A stretch of 64,000 bases of DNA from Acidobacteriota bacterium (GTDB lineage: Bacteria > Acidobacteriota > Blastocatellia > Pyrinomonadales > Pyrinomonadaceae). The notes below the pieces were generated by a model. That model worked only from the letters and a program-made list of their open reading frames with translations, was not told the origin of the DNA and made no database searches. Numbering within the stretch: position 1 is the first letter of the stretch; each line of letters begins with the position of its first letter. The translations under genes were made by a program, and so were the position numbers. Below, piece by piece: positions 15,541 to 23,967 of the stretch. The stretch covers positions 1-64,000 of the forward strand of contig QHXN01000026.1 in assembly GCA_003222975.1 (NCBI GenBank), written 5' to 3'.

Positions 15541-17928
15541 TCACTCTCCAGACTTCAAGCTTCGAGATGAAAACCGTCCGACCGTCTGTCGTCCGAAGCG
15601 GCGCAGGCGCAGGCTGTTCGCGACGACCGAGACGGACGAGAGCGCCATCGCCGCGCTCGCGTAAACAGGCTTGAGCGTCCAGCCTAAAAACGGGTAGAAC
15701 ACGCCCGCCGCGAGCGGGATGCCGAGCGTGTTGTAGGCGAACGCCCAGAAGAGATTCTGCTTGATGACGCGCATCGTCCGGCGCGAGAGCGCGATGGCCG
15801 TCACCACGCCGCGCAGTGAGCCGCCGACGAGCGTGATGTCCGCCGCCTCGATGGCGATGTCCGTGCCCGTGCCGACGGCGATGCCGATGTCTGCCTGCGC
15901 GAGCGCGGGCGCGTCGTTGATTCCGTCGCCGACCATCGCCACGAGCTTGCCTTCATCCTGAAGCCTCTTCACCTCGTCGGCCTTGCCTCCGGGCAGGACT
16001 TCGGCGAGCACGCGCTCGACGCCCACCGCCCGCGCCACCTCAAGGGCAGTCCTCCGGTCGTCGCCCGTCATCATCACCACTTCGAGGCCGAGATTTTTGA
16101 GCGCCGCAATCGCCTCCCGCGACTCCGGCTTGATTTGATCCGCGACGGCGACGAGTCCCGCGGCGCGTCCGTCAACGGCGACGTACACGGGCGTCTTCGC
16201 TTCGGCAGCGAGCGCCGCGGCCCGTTCGCCCAAGCCGTCGAGACCGACGCCGCGCTCCGCCAAAAGCCTCACGTTGCCGACCAACACGCGCCGGCCTTCC
16301 GCCTCGGCCTCGACGCCGTGCCCGGCCACGGCGCTGAAATTCTCGACGCGCGCGAACTCAAGTCCTCGCTCCTCGGCGCGGCGCACGATGGCCTCGCCCA
16401 AAGGGTGCTCGCTCGCCCGCTCGATTGAGGCCGCGAGCCGCAGCAGCTCGCCCGCGTCGAAGCCTCCGGCGGCGACGATGTCGGTCACGGCGGGCCGCCC
16501 TTCGGTGATCGTGCCGGTCTTGTCGAGCACGACGGTCTGAATCCTGTGCGCCGTCTCCAGAGCCTCGCCGCCCTTGAAGAGCACGCCGCTCTCCGCGCCT
16601 CGGCCCGTGCCGACCATGACGGCGGTCGGCGTCGCCAACCCCAGCGCGCACGGGCACGCGATGATGAGCACCGAAACCATCTGGACGAGCGCCGTCGCCA
16701 GACGCGTCTCGGCGGGCGCGGCGATGAACCAGGCGGCGAATGTGACGGCGGCGACGCAGATGACGGCGGGCGTGAAGTACGCGCTGACGCGGTCGGCCAG
16801 TCGCGCGATGGGCGCGCGCCGCCCCTGCGCCTCCTCGACCATGCGGACGATCTGCTGCAACACGGTGTCGCGTCCGACACGCGTCGCGCGAAACTGGAAA
16901 CTGCCGGTGCGGTTCACGGTCGCGCCGACCACTTCGTCGCCCGGCTTCTTCTCGACGGGCAGACTCTCGCCCGTCAGCATGGACTCGTCCACGGCTGAGC
17001 GGCCTTCTGTTAAGACGCCGTCGGTCGGAATCTTCTCGCCCGGTCGGACGAGGACGACATCGCCAACAACGACTGTCTCGACCGGCACGTCCTCATGGTG
17101 GCCGTCGGCGCGCACGACGCGCGCGGTGCGCGCCCGAAGGCCCAGAAGCTTCTTGATCGCGTCGGTCGTGCGCCCCTTCGCGCGCGCTTCCAGGAGTCGG
17201 CCCAGGAGGATGAGCGCGATGATGACCGACGCCGCCTCGAAATAGACGGGCGTCATCGGCGCGACACCCCCGCCCGCGCCCTCCGACACGCCGCCGCCCG
17301 TCGTCATGCCGGCCATCCCTGACGCCCCGCCCGCCGTGGCAACGAGACGCGGCGCGAGCGTGGCGACGAGCGAGTAGAGGAAGGCCGCGCCCGTGCCGGT
17401 GGCGATGAGCGTGTTCATGTCTGCGGCGCGGTGGCGGAGCGCGGCCCAGGCTCCGCGGTAGAAGGGCGCGCCGCTGTAGAAGACCACGGGCGCGGTGAGC
17501 GCGAGCTGAAGGTAGTTAATCCACCTGACGTTGAAGAGCGCGACCGCGCCGTGCGACATCGAGACGACGAGCACGGGCAGGGAGAGCGCGGCGGCGACGG
17601 CGAAGCGGCGCGCGAGGTCGCGGCGCTCGGCGCGGTGCGCCTCTTCCTCGCGGCGTGCGTCCGCGCCCGCGTCTTCGCCCGCCGGGTCGCCCGCGCGGTA
17701 GCCGAGTTCTTCGACTCTTTCCCGCAGCGCGCGCAAGCCCGTCCGCCGCGGGTCATACTCCACGGTCGCGCGCGCCGTCGCGAAGTTGACGTTGGCCGCC
17801 GCCACGCCCGGCGACTTCGACAGGCGGCGCTCGATGAGGGCCGCGCACGCCGCGCAGGTCATGCCCGTGATGGGCAGAGCAACGCGGCGGGCCGCGCTCC
17901 CGTTGACTTCACTTTTCGCCGCTGACAT
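15541..17928 (-). CDS. copA: Copper-translocating P1B-type ATPase
   Basis: A 795-residue heavy-metal pump. An N-terminal HMA domain carries the metal-binding CxxC at Cys25/Cys28 (GMTCAAC). Then come membrane helices, the actuator domain (GEKIPTDG and TGES), the CPC motif in the transport helix ([13 protein letters not shown]), the phosphorylation site DKTGTITEG, the SEHP motif ([11 protein letters not shown]) and the hinge [14 protein letters not shown] with this layout means Cu(I) (or Ag(I)) export from the cytoplasm. Residues about 205-235 form a Gly/Met-rich periplasmic loop ([14 protein letters not shown]) that could bind copper; this loop is an unusual extra. No CueR-type regulator or copper chaperone is adjacent. 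Confidence 0.93.
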   Translation of the reverse strand: MSAAKSEVNGSAARRVALPITGMTCAACAALIERRLSKSPGVAAANVNFATARATVEYDPRRTGLRALRERVEELGYRAGDPAGEDAGADARREEEAHRAERRDLARRFAVAAALSLPVLVVSMSHGAVALFNVRWINYLQLALTAPVVFYSGAPFYRGAWAALRHRAADMNTLIATGTGAAFLYSLVATLAPRLVATAGGASGMAGMTTGGGVSEGAGGGVAPMTPVYFEAASVIIALILLGRLLEARAKGRTTDAIKKLLGLRARTARVVRADGHHEDVPVETVVVGDVVLVRPGEKIPTDGVLTEGRSAVDESMLTGESLPVEKKPGDEVVGATVNRTGSFQFRATRVGRDTVLQQIVRMVEEAQGRRAPIARLADRVSAYFTPAVICVAAVTFAAWFIAAPAETRLATALVQMVSVLIIACPCALGLATPTAVMVGTGRGAESGVLFKGGEALETAHRIQTVVLDKTGTITEGRPAVTDIVAAGGFDAGELLRLAASIERASEHPLGEAIVRRAEERGLEFARVENFSAVAGHGVEAEAEGRRVLVGNVRLLAERGVGLDGLGERAAALAAEAKTPVYVAVDGRAAGLVAVADQIKPESREAIAALKNLGLEVVMMTGDDRRTALEVARAVGVERVLAEVLPGGKADEVKRLQDEGKLVAMVGDGINDAPALAQADIGIAVGTGTDIAIEAADITLVGGSLRGVVTAIALSRRTMRVIKQNLFWAFAYNTLGIPLAAGVFYPFLGWTLKPVYASAAMALSSVSVVANSLRLRRFGRQTVGRFSSRSLKSGE

Positions 17929-18055
17929 CTCACGCCTATTCTAAACCTTCGGCGCGCGGCGGGGAAAAGCGCAGCGGGGCGGCGGGGGCCGGGCCGCCCT
18001 TCCCGACGAACGGTCTCGCCTCTTCGGAAATTTTGGAAGCGCCGCCCCGGCGGTG

Positions 18056-18502
18056 CTAGTTCGACTGCGGGTTGTGCGAGGCGTCGAGGTAGGCTTCGAC
18101 CGTGCGGTAAATTTCGTCGTCCATGAAGAGGTTGATCTTGTTGTAGGAGCGCGCGAGTTCTTCGGGCGGGCCGAGGGGGAGCGCGCCGCGGTAGCGTTCG
18201 AGGAATTCGACGAGCGTGGCGCGCAGCAGCGTCAGCTCGCGCACGACCTCCTTCAGCTCGTAGCCCTGACGCCAGCGCTGACGCCCGTGCTCCCGGCCCT
18301 CATGGAGCATCCCGACCGCGGGCGGCTCGGCGACGAGCGCAAACTGTAGCTCTTCGACGATCTGGGGGATGTGGTCTATGAGTTGAATGTAGGAGAGGCG
18401 CGCGTCGGAGTTGATGCGGCGGTCGGTCGCCACCCTCTCCGTCCAGTCGCGCACGATTGTCTCTTGCCCGTTCTTGAGCAGGCGGCTGATCTCTTCTGAC
18501 AC
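18056..18502 (-). CDS. RsbRD N-terminal-like sensor domain protein
   Basis: A 148-residue cytoplasmic protein. The GTG at 18502 is the start because AAGGAGG lies 10 bases upstream; the frame stays open further upstream by chance. The sequence (EEISRLLKNGQETIVRDWTE, RLSYIQLIDHIPQIVEELQF, RELTLLRATLVEFLERY) matches my picture of the helical RsbRD N-terminal sensory domain (RsbT co-antagonist family), which is often fused to STAS or kinase modules. Here it stands alone, with nothing after the helical bundle. It may sense a signal and act on a partner encoded elsewhere. It lies upstream of copA in the same direction, 127 bases away. Confidence 0.7.
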   Translation of the reverse strand: MSEEISRLLKNGQETIVRDWTERVATDRRINSDARLSYIQLIDHIPQIVEELQFALVAEPPAVGMLHEGREHGRQRWRQGYELKEVVRELTLLRATLVEFLERYRGALPLGPPEELARSYNKINLFMDDEIYRTVEAYLDASHNPQSN

Positions 18503-18588
18503 TACGGGGGAACCTCCTTGTTGTCGGCGAAGCCGGGCGCGCGGTCGGAGAGAAGACCGCGCCTCGGGCCTTTCAGGGTTCGCGCGGG

Positions 18589-18618
18589 AGTATAAGTCAA
18601 GCGCCGCGCGCGGGGCAA
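18589..18618 (-). promoter_or_regulatory. Promoter of the RsbRD-like gene
   Basis: On the minus strand: TTGCCC (18618-18613), an 18-base spacer and TATACT (18594-18589). The predicted start lies about 80 bases upstream of the GTG. Confidence 0.55.
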
Positions 18619-18708
18619 ACGATTTGACCGGCGGGCGCGAACGGTGAGAGGATGCGTGCTCAATCATCCCCCGCCGGGTCGAGGCAATCATTGAGAGGTG
18701 AGAGGTGT

Positions 18709-18921
18709 ATGGAAGATAAGGAGCGCGATTTCGTGACGCAGGACGAGACGGGCGAGCTGCCGCCGATGGACGAGGTTGAGGGGCGCGTCGAGGCCGAGAT
18801 GAAGCGCATCGAGGGGAGCGCGCGCGAGTCGGTCGGGCAGGGCATTCAGGACGAGCAGGTCGAGCGCGAGGGCCGCAAGCTGCGCGAGGAGGGCGAGCGC
18901 GAGTTGGACGAAGAAAAGTAG
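18709..18921 (+). CDS. Small highly charged protein
   Basis: A 70-residue protein with GAGAGGTG before the ATG at 18709. It is almost entirely Glu, Arg, Lys, Asp and Gln, begins MEDKERDFVTQDE and continues as one amphipathic helix-forming stretch (EGRVEAEMKRIEG, QVEREGRKLREEGE). There is no signal peptide and no Cys. I do not recognise a family; the composition resembles stress-related hydrophilin or CsbD-like small proteins, without a matching motif. Its stop codon abuts the left arm of hairpin repeat B. It is divergent from the RsbRD-like gene. Confidence 0.7.
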   Translation: MEDKERDFVTQDETGELPPMDEVEGRVEAEMKRIEGSARESVGQGIQDEQVEREGRKLREEGERELDEEK

Positions 18922-19074
18922 AAGTAAGAAGGCAACAGGCAAACTTCAAAACAAAGGGCAAGAGGCGAAAGAAGTGGACGGCGGGCCGAGTCGCTTCTCA
19001 TCAGCGACGGTTGATGAGAGCAGTTCTGCCCGCCGTCTTCACTTTCGCCTCTTGCCTTCTTACTTCTGCCTTCT
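18921..19074. repeat. Hairpin minisatellite B (units GAAGTAAGAAGGCAA / GAGGCGAAAG)
   Basis: The left arm (18921-18985) and right arm (19030-19074) are inverted copies built from GAAGTAAGAAGGCAA, GAGGCGAAAG and GACGGCGGG blocks. The left arm carries an extra internal duplication of GGCAA-type units. The loop contains a second small stem (CTCATCA with TGATGAG). It fills the whole gap between the convergent stop codons of the charged protein and the thioredoxin gene, so it probably ends both transcripts. Confidence 0.75.
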
Positions 19075-19737
19075 TCAGTCCCCGTTCGCCTTGCCGTTGG
19101 CCCTGCCAATCGCGTCGCGGATGACCAACGGCAAATTGGCCGAGTAACCGATCTGGTGGAAAAGAATGCTCCCGCCCGGCCCGATGACGAAGGTTTGCGG
19201 GATGCTGGGGCGGCCATTCATCAAAGCCATCGCCATGTCGGCACGCGCCCAGCCGAGCTTGTAGTTGATGTTCATCTCCTTGGCGAAGTCGCGCACCTTC
19301 TCCGTGTCGGTCTGCGGGCTTTCGGTCGTCAGGCCGACGACCTGTACGCCCTTGCCGCCGTACTCCTTGCTCAAGTCAACGAGGTGCGGAATCTCCGCGC
19401 GGCAGGGGTTGCACCACGTCGCCCAGAGGTCGAGCACGACCACCTTGTCCTTGTAGTCGGACAGGCGGAACGTCCCGCCGTCCACCGCCTGAATGTCTGT
19501 GTTCCAGACCTCCGGCGGCACCGTCTGGAGAGCCTGCTGCTGCGTCTGCGGGCCGCGGTTCGCGGTGACGGTCACCTTCGGCTGGTTGGACTGCGCGGCG
19601 TTGTTGTTGGCCGTCAGGTTCGCCGTGTCGTTCGCGGTGCAGCTTGAGATGACGAGGGCCGCGAGGGTGAAGACGAAGGCCGTGAGCGAGAGTCGGCCCG
19701 TCGTCCAGAAATGCTTCTTGCTCTGTTCCTGCTTCAT
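19075..19737 (-). CDS. TlpA/ResA-like thioredoxin lipoprotein
   Basis: A 220-residue protein. The N-terminus has a basic segment, a hydrophobic helix and a lipobox (LVISSC, Cys near residue 33), so it should be anchored in the membrane facing the periplasm. An Asn/Thr/Gln-rich linker follows. The thioredoxin-like domain (about 75-215) has the redox site WATWCNPC, the cis-proline region RPSIPQTFVIG and the LSDYKDKVVVLDLWA strand typical of TlpA/ResA proteins. These reduce disulphides in the periplasm, often for cytochrome c or other client proteins. It lies 58 bases downstream of the kinase gene on the same strand and may be cotranscribed with it. Confidence 0.88.
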   Translation of the reverse strand: MKQEQSKKHFWTTGRLSLTAFVFTLAALVISSCTANDTANLTANNNAAQSNQPKVTVTANRGPQTQQQALQTVPPEVWNTDIQAVDGGTFRLSDYKDKVVVLDLWATWCNPCRAEIPHLVDLSKEYGGKGVQVVGLTTESPQTDTEKVRDFAKEMNINYKLGWARADMAMALMNGRPSIPQTFVIGPGGSILFHQIGYSANLPLVIRDAIGRANGKANGD

Positions 19738-19795
19738 GTTCTGTAGTGCCTTTGAAAAAGTCCGTGTCGTCCCGAAATTAAGTTGAGTGCCTGGC

Positions 19796-22321
19796 TCAAG
19801 GCTCCGCGCGCACGAGGCGGAAGCCGAGGACGGGGGCGCGGAAGTCGTGCGCTATCCAGCGGCGCGCTGTGACCGTGACCGGCTCGTCGCCGTCGGCGCG
19901 GCTATTGAAGGAGCCGCCGCGCACGACGAACTTCCCGCGGTCGCCCGACAGAATCCTCGTCTTGTCGTTGCCTTTGTACAACGATGCCACCGATCCAGTC
20001 CACTCCCAGACGTTGCCGATCATGTCGGCGACGCCCTGCGGCGTGTTCCCCTGCGGGAACGAGCCGACGGGCCGCAGCGCGTCCGTGCCGAGGTTGGCGC
20101 GACCCTCCTCCCAAGCGTTGCCCCAGGGGAACGTGCGCGCCGAGTCGCCGCCGCGCGCGGCGAACTCCCACTCCTCCTCAGTCGGCAGGCGGTAAGTCAC
20201 TTGGTCGCGCTGCGAGCGCCACGCGGCGAAGGCGCGCGCGTCGTCGAGCGAGACGTTGGTAACGGGCAACTGCTCCTCGCCCGGCTTCGGTCGGTCGCCG
20301 CCCCAGACCGCAGGCGGCGGCGCGTGGCCCGTCGCCTTGACGAACTCGGCGTACTCGGCGTTGGTCACCTCCGTGCGGTCAATCGCGAAGGGTTTGAGGG
20401 TGACGTCGTGCGCGGGCCACTGGTTGTAAACCCAATAGAGATAAGTCTGCGAGGCTTGGGCCGAGACGGGCGGCACGTCGGCGCGGCCCATGCGGAACGT
20501 GCCGCCCGGCAACAAGACCAGGTCGGCGCGCGGAGGCTCGACCGACTGATTCGTGTTCGTGTTCGCGTTGGTGTTCGTTTTCGCGTTGGTGTTCGCGCCG
20601 GCGTTCGTGTTTGCGTTCACCTTCGCGTTGGAGTTCGCGCGTGCGTTCGTATTCGGCAACTCGGCGGCGTTCCCGTTCGTCGCGTTGGTATTTTTAATGA
20701 CGTAGAAGGCGAGGCCCGCGAGGCCCGCGAGCAGCACGAGGGCGACGACCCCGCCGAGAACGACGGGCAGCACGCGCGACGGCGAAGGCGTGACGACGCC
20801 GGGCGTCGGCGACACGTGCGGGCCGGGCTGCGCGAACGCGCCCGCCGCCTGCTGCTGCGCCGCGAAGTTCGCCGCCTGCTGCTCAGCCGCGAGCGCGGCG
20901 GCACGCTCTTCGGCCTCGCGTCGTTGACCCTCTTCGGCTTCCCTGCGCGCCTGCTCTTCGGCCTCGCGCTGACGCCGCGACTCGGCCTCACGCCTCTCCT
21001 GCTCTTCCGCCTGCCGTCGGCGCAGAGCCTCCGCGCGCTCCGCGTCCGCGCGCTGCGTGTCCGCGACGGGGGGCAGCGGCTCGGTCAGTGCGTCGGCAGC
21101 CGCGCGGCTGCGGGCGGGCGGGTTCGCGCCCGCGTCGAAGTTGTCGAAGGTGTGTGCCGGTTGCTGGCGCGCCGTGTCGGACGCGCGCGGCGCGGGGCTG
21201 TCGTCTTCGAGCGCGTGTGTGCCGAGCGCGTCGGGCGTGCTCGCTATCGTCTTGAAGCTGTCGGGCGTTTCGCCGTGCGCGTCCGTCTCCGCCCCTTTGT
21301 GCGCGCGCATCCCCGTCATGTCCGCCGGGCCGATGTGAGCGGTCGTCACGCCGACGCTCGGCACGGCCCCCGCGCCTCCGTCCAGGCCGGCGAGCGCGGC
21401 GCGCAGCTCCGTGATGAACTCGTCAACCGTCTGCGGGCGCTTGCCTGGGTCTTTTTCGAGCGCGTGCTGCACGGCCTGTTCGAGCACGGCGGGCACCTCG
21501 ATATCGCGCGCACTCAGGGGCACGGGCGCGGCGTTGAGGTGCATGTTCATGATCGAGGGGATGGACTTGCCCTTGAAGGGCACGTCGCCCGCGAGCATCT
21601 GGTAGAGGATGACGCCCAGGGAGTAGATGTCGGCGCGCACGTCTATGTCTTCGTCGCCCCACTGTTCGGGGGCCATGTAGAAGGGCGAACCCATCATGCC
21701 TTGCGTCTGCGCCGCGACGAACGAGCCGAGCAGCTCGCCCGACTTGATCTTCGCCAGCCCGAAGTCGAGCACCTTCACGGCCTCGCCCAGCGGCAGCCCC
21801 GGCCTGACGAGGATGTTCAGGGGCTTGAGGTCGCGGTGGACGATGCCGATGCGGTGCGCGGCGGCCACGCCCGCGCAGACGGCGAGCATGATCTCGACGG
21901 CGCGCGCCGGCGCGAGCCGCTTCTCCTGGATGAGAATGTCGTGCAGCGAGTGGCCCTCGATGAACTCCATCACGAGGTAGGGCATCGTGCCGTCGAGGAC
22001 GCCGTAGTCGGTGACGCTGACGGTGTTCGGGTGGCGGATGGCGGCGGAGGCCATCGCCTCCTGGCGGAAGCGGGCGACGAGCGAGGGGTCGTTGCCGACG
22101 AGTTCGGGGATGATGATCTTGATGGCGTGCTGCGTCTTGATGAAGACGTGCCGGGCCTTGAAGACCATGCCCATGCCGCCCTGCCCGATCTTCTTCTCCA
22201 ACTGGTAGCGCTCGTCGAGCACCGCGTCGAGCGCGATGAGAAACTTCAGGCGGTCACCGTCGCTCGGACAGTGATTCACTTTGTCGGGGAAGCAGCGGTG
22301 ACAGGACGGGCACTCTTTCAT
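19796..22321 (-). CDS. Ser/Thr protein kinase fused to a formylglycine-generating-enzyme (SUMF1) domain
   Basis: An 841-residue protein of five parts. (1) A zinc ribbon at the N-terminus with Cys4, Cys7, Cys10 and Cys18. (2) A Hanks-type kinase domain at about 35-300 with the glycine loop GQGGMG, Lys68 (AIKI), HRDLKPLN at 162-169 and DFG at 186-188, so it should be active. (3) A long Glu/Arg/Ala coiled coil (RRQAEEQERREAES ...). (4) A membrane helix (VVLGGVVALVLLAGLAGLAF) and an Asn/Thr/Ala repeat linker. (5) An extracytoplasmic FGE-sulfatase domain at about 590-841 (GGTFRMG, TNAEYAEFVKATG, RLPTEEEWEFAARGG, GNVWEWTGS, RGGSFNS). FGE-like domains at the end of bacterial kinases usually act as sensor or binding modules. 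It runs tail-to-head with pilT. Confidence 0.92.
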   Translation of the reverse strand: MKECPSCHRCFPDKVNHCPSDGDRLKFLIALDAVLDERYQLEKKIGQGGMGMVFKARHVFIKTQHAIKIIIPELVGNDPSLVARFRQEAMASAAIRHPNTVSVTDYGVLDGTMPYLVMEFIEGHSLHDILIQEKRLAPARAVEIMLAVCAGVAAAHRIGIVHRDLKPLNILVRPGLPLGEAVKVLDFGLAKIKSGELLGSFVAAQTQGMMGSPFYMAPEQWGDEDIDVRADIYSLGVILYQMLAGDVPFKGKSIPSIMNMHLNAAPVPLSARDIEVPAVLEQAVQHALEKDPGKRPQTVDEFITELRAALAGLDGGAGAVPSVGVTTAHIGPADMTGMRAHKGAETDAHGETPDSFKTIASTPDALGTHALEDDSPAPRASDTARQQPAHTFDNFDAGANPPARSRAAADALTEPLPPVADTQRADAERAEALRRRQAEEQERREAESRRQREAEEQARREAEEGQRREAEERAAALAAEQQAANFAAQQQAAGAFAQPGPHVSPTPGVVTPSPSRVLPVVLGGVVALVLLAGLAGLAFYVIKNTNATNGNAAELPNTNARANSNAKVNANTNAGANTNAKTNTNANTNTNQSVEPPRADLVLLPGGTFRMGRADVPPVSAQASQTYLYWVYNQWPAHDVTLKPFAIDRTEVTNAEYAEFVKATGHAPPPAVWGGDRPKPGEEQLPVTNVSLDDARAFAAWRSQRDQVTYRLPTEEEWEFAARGGDSARTFPWGNAWEEGRANLGTDALRPVGSFPQGNTPQGVADMIGNVWEWTGSVASLYKGNDKTRILSGDRGKFVVRGGSFNSRADGDEPVTVTARRWIAHDFRAPVLGFRLVRAEP
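20535..20660 (-). repeat. Asn/Thr/Ala codon repeat inside the kinase gene
   Basis: About 20 tandem 6-base units on the minus strand encode NT, NA and NS dipeptides (NANTNAGANTNAKTNTNANT). The tract links the membrane helix to the outer FGE domain. Similar N-rich spacers occur in the thioredoxin lipoprotein and the lipoprotein at 27658. It could vary in length by slippage. Confidence 0.75.
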
Positions 22322-22426
22322 TCGGACTTTCGGGCGGCGAAGCCTTCGGGCACAGACTCGGCGGCAGATAAGAGTCGAAAAGGCAAACCGATTCGGCGGC
22401 GCGCGAAAAATTCTAACAACTCACCC

Positions 22427-22517
22427 GAAGTAAGGCAAAAGTAAAAAGGCAAAAGGCAAAAGAGGAAGACAACACTTGCCTCCCTCTTTTGCCTTTTTAC
22501 TTTTGCCTTTTTACTTC
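22427..22517. repeat. Hairpin minisatellite C (units AAAAGGC / AAAAGTA)
   Basis: The arms 22427-22465 and 22483-22517 are inverted copies built of the 7-base units AAAAGGC and AAAAGTA, giving over 30 nearly perfect pairs with a loop of about 17 bases. The right arm contains the last codon and the TAA stop of pilT (22511-22513). It may end the pilT transcript before the kinase gene. Confidence 0.88.
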
Positions 22518-23659
22518 TCCCGCGGCGGGCTGCTGCTGACGGTGGTCATGCGCTCCATGTCTTCTTTCGCCTGGTCGGAGGCCGAGCGGATACCGGCGAC
22601 TCTGAGGCGGAACTCGTCCGGGTTCGAGGCCCCGCGCAGCGCCTCCTCCATCGTGATCAGTCCCGACTGGTAGAGCGTGAAGAGCGACTGGTCGAAGGTC
22701 TGCATGCCGTACTGCGACGTGCCGGCGGCGATGGCGTCGCGGATGAGCGAGGTCTTCTCCTCGTTGATGACGTAGTCGCGGATCAGCCCCGTCGAGACCA
22801 TCACTTCGGCGGCGGGCACGCGGCCCGCGCCTTCCGCCGAGCGCACGAGGCGCATCGAGATGACCGCGCGCAGTATGCCGGCGAGCTGGATGCGGACGGA
22901 CTTTTGCAGGTGCGGCGGGAACGAAGAGACGATGCGGCGCACGGTCTCTGTGGCGTCGAGCGTGTGCAGGGTCGAGAGCACGAGGTGTCCGGTCTCGGCG
23001 GCGGTGAGCGCCGTCTCAATAGTCTCGTGGTCGCGCATCTCGCCGACGAGGATCACGTCCGGGTCTTGGCGCAGAGCGCCGCGCAGGGCCTCGGCGAACG
23101 AGCGCGTGTCCACGTCCACCTCGCGCTGCGTGACGAAGGACTTCTTGTCGCGGTGCAGGAACTCGATGGGGTCTTCGATGGTGATGACGTGGCCGCCGCG
23201 GTTCGAGTTGATGTGGTCAATCATGGCGGCGAGCGTCGTTGACTTCCCAGACCCGGTCGTGCCGGTGACGAGGATGAGGCCGCGCTGCTCTTCGGCGATG
23301 CGCTCGATGACGGGCGGAAGGCCCAGCTCGGTGATCGTGCGCACCTTGTCGGGGATGACGCGCAAGACCATGCCGACGGTGCCGCGCTGCTGGAAGATGT
23401 TGGCGCGGAAGCGGCCCAGGCCCGAAACGCCGTAAGCGATGTCGGCCTCCGAGACCTCCTTGAAGCGCTGCTTCTGCCGATTCGACATCATCGAGAAGGC
23501 CATGTCGAGCGTGTCTTCCTGCGTCAGGCGCGGCGCGTTCAGGATGGGGCGCAGCTCGCCGCCGATGCGCATGAAGGGCTGCGAGCCGGCCTTGCAATGC
23601 AGGTCGGACGCGCCGAACTGCGCGGCGACGCGCAGGAGTTCGTCAATTCTGACTGTCAT
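22511..23659 (-). CDS. pilT: Type IV pilus retraction ATPase PilT
   Basis: A 382-residue PilT/PilU-type ATPase. The N-terminal domain begins MTVRIDELLRVAAQFGASDLH, and the RecA-like core has the Walker A motif GTTGSGKST, the Asp box (ITIEDPIEF), the Walker B region (RQDPDVILVGEMRD) and a His box (TGHLVLSTLHT). It also carries the retraction-specific AIRNLIRE-like region (TSLIRDAIAAGTSQYGMQTFDQ). It powers pilus retraction and twitching motility. No other pil genes are near, so it stands alone. Its last codon and stop lie inside hairpin C, and its promoter lies at 23844-23873. Confidence 0.93.
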   Translation of the reverse strand: MTVRIDELLRVAAQFGASDLHCKAGSQPFMRIGGELRPILNAPRLTQEDTLDMAFSMMSNRQKQRFKEVSEADIAYGVSGLGRFRANIFQQRGTVGMVLRVIPDKVRTITELGLPPVIERIAEEQRGLILVTGTTGSGKSTTLAAMIDHINSNRGGHVITIEDPIEFLHRDKKSFVTQREVDVDTRSFAEALRGALRQDPDVILVGEMRDHETIETALTAAETGHLVLSTLHTLDATETVRRIVSSFPPHLQKSVRIQLAGILRAVISMRLVRSAEGAGRVPAAEVMVSTGLIRDYVINEEKTSLIRDAIAAGTSQYGMQTFDQSLFTLYQSGLITMEEALRGASNPDEFRLRVAGIRSASDQAKEDMERMTTVSSSPPREK

Positions 23660-23843
23660 ACCTTGAGTTCAAACCTCTAGGGTAAAGGGTCGTCTCGGCG
23701 CGGGGATTGGGCGTCGCTGTGTCTTTAAAGTCTGCGCGACGGGCGCTTCCGGGAATTCGCGAAACTGGCGGAGGACGCAAGCTGCGGGGCCGTGTTCTGC
23801 GGGAGCGCCGCCGGTTAATGGAAGCACGACGGACGCCGAAAGT

Positions 23844-23873
23844 ATTGTAGCGTTCTCCTTTCGCCGCGGTCAA
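23844..23873 (-). promoter_or_regulatory. Promoter of pilT
   Basis: On the minus strand: TTGACC (23873-23868), an 18-base spacer and TACAAT (23849-23844). The predicted 5' leader is about 175 bases. The gap from 23660 to 23967 holds only this promoter and the ilvE terminator. Confidence 0.7.
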
Positions 23874-23893
23874 CACTTCGCCTTCCCCGCGCA

Positions 23894-23941
23894 GAAATGA
23901 GAAAGCGGACACCCGCCCGAAAAACTCCGGCGGATGTCCGC
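23894..23941 (-). terminator. Terminator after ilvE
   Basis: A 13-bp stem with one mismatch (23929-23941 with 23905-23917) is followed on the minus strand by TTTCTCATTTCT. It lies 26 bases after the ilvE stop. Confidence 0.75.
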
Positions 23942-23967
23942 GCGCCAAGTGCCGCTTCGTCTGAAGC

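Noticed and set aside
18503-18961. N-terminal extension of the RsbRD-like frame
   Set aside because: It overlaps the divergent small gene and a promoter. The GTG at 18502 has AAGGAGG upstream.
20535-20660. Possible CRISPR-like or minisatellite array
   Set aside because: The repeats are 6-base codon pairs for Asn/Thr/Ala inside the kinase coding frame, with no spacers.
19787-22444. Long plus-strand open frame of 885 codons antisense to the kinase
   Set aside because: It mirrors the kinase codon pattern on the opposite strand, is Arg/Ala/Val-rich with no domain, and extends into hairpin C. High GC keeps antisense frames open.
23643-23948. Minus-strand frame of 101 codons upstream of pilT
   Set aside because: It overlaps pilT, contains the pilT promoter and the ilvE terminator, and lacks a ribosome site.
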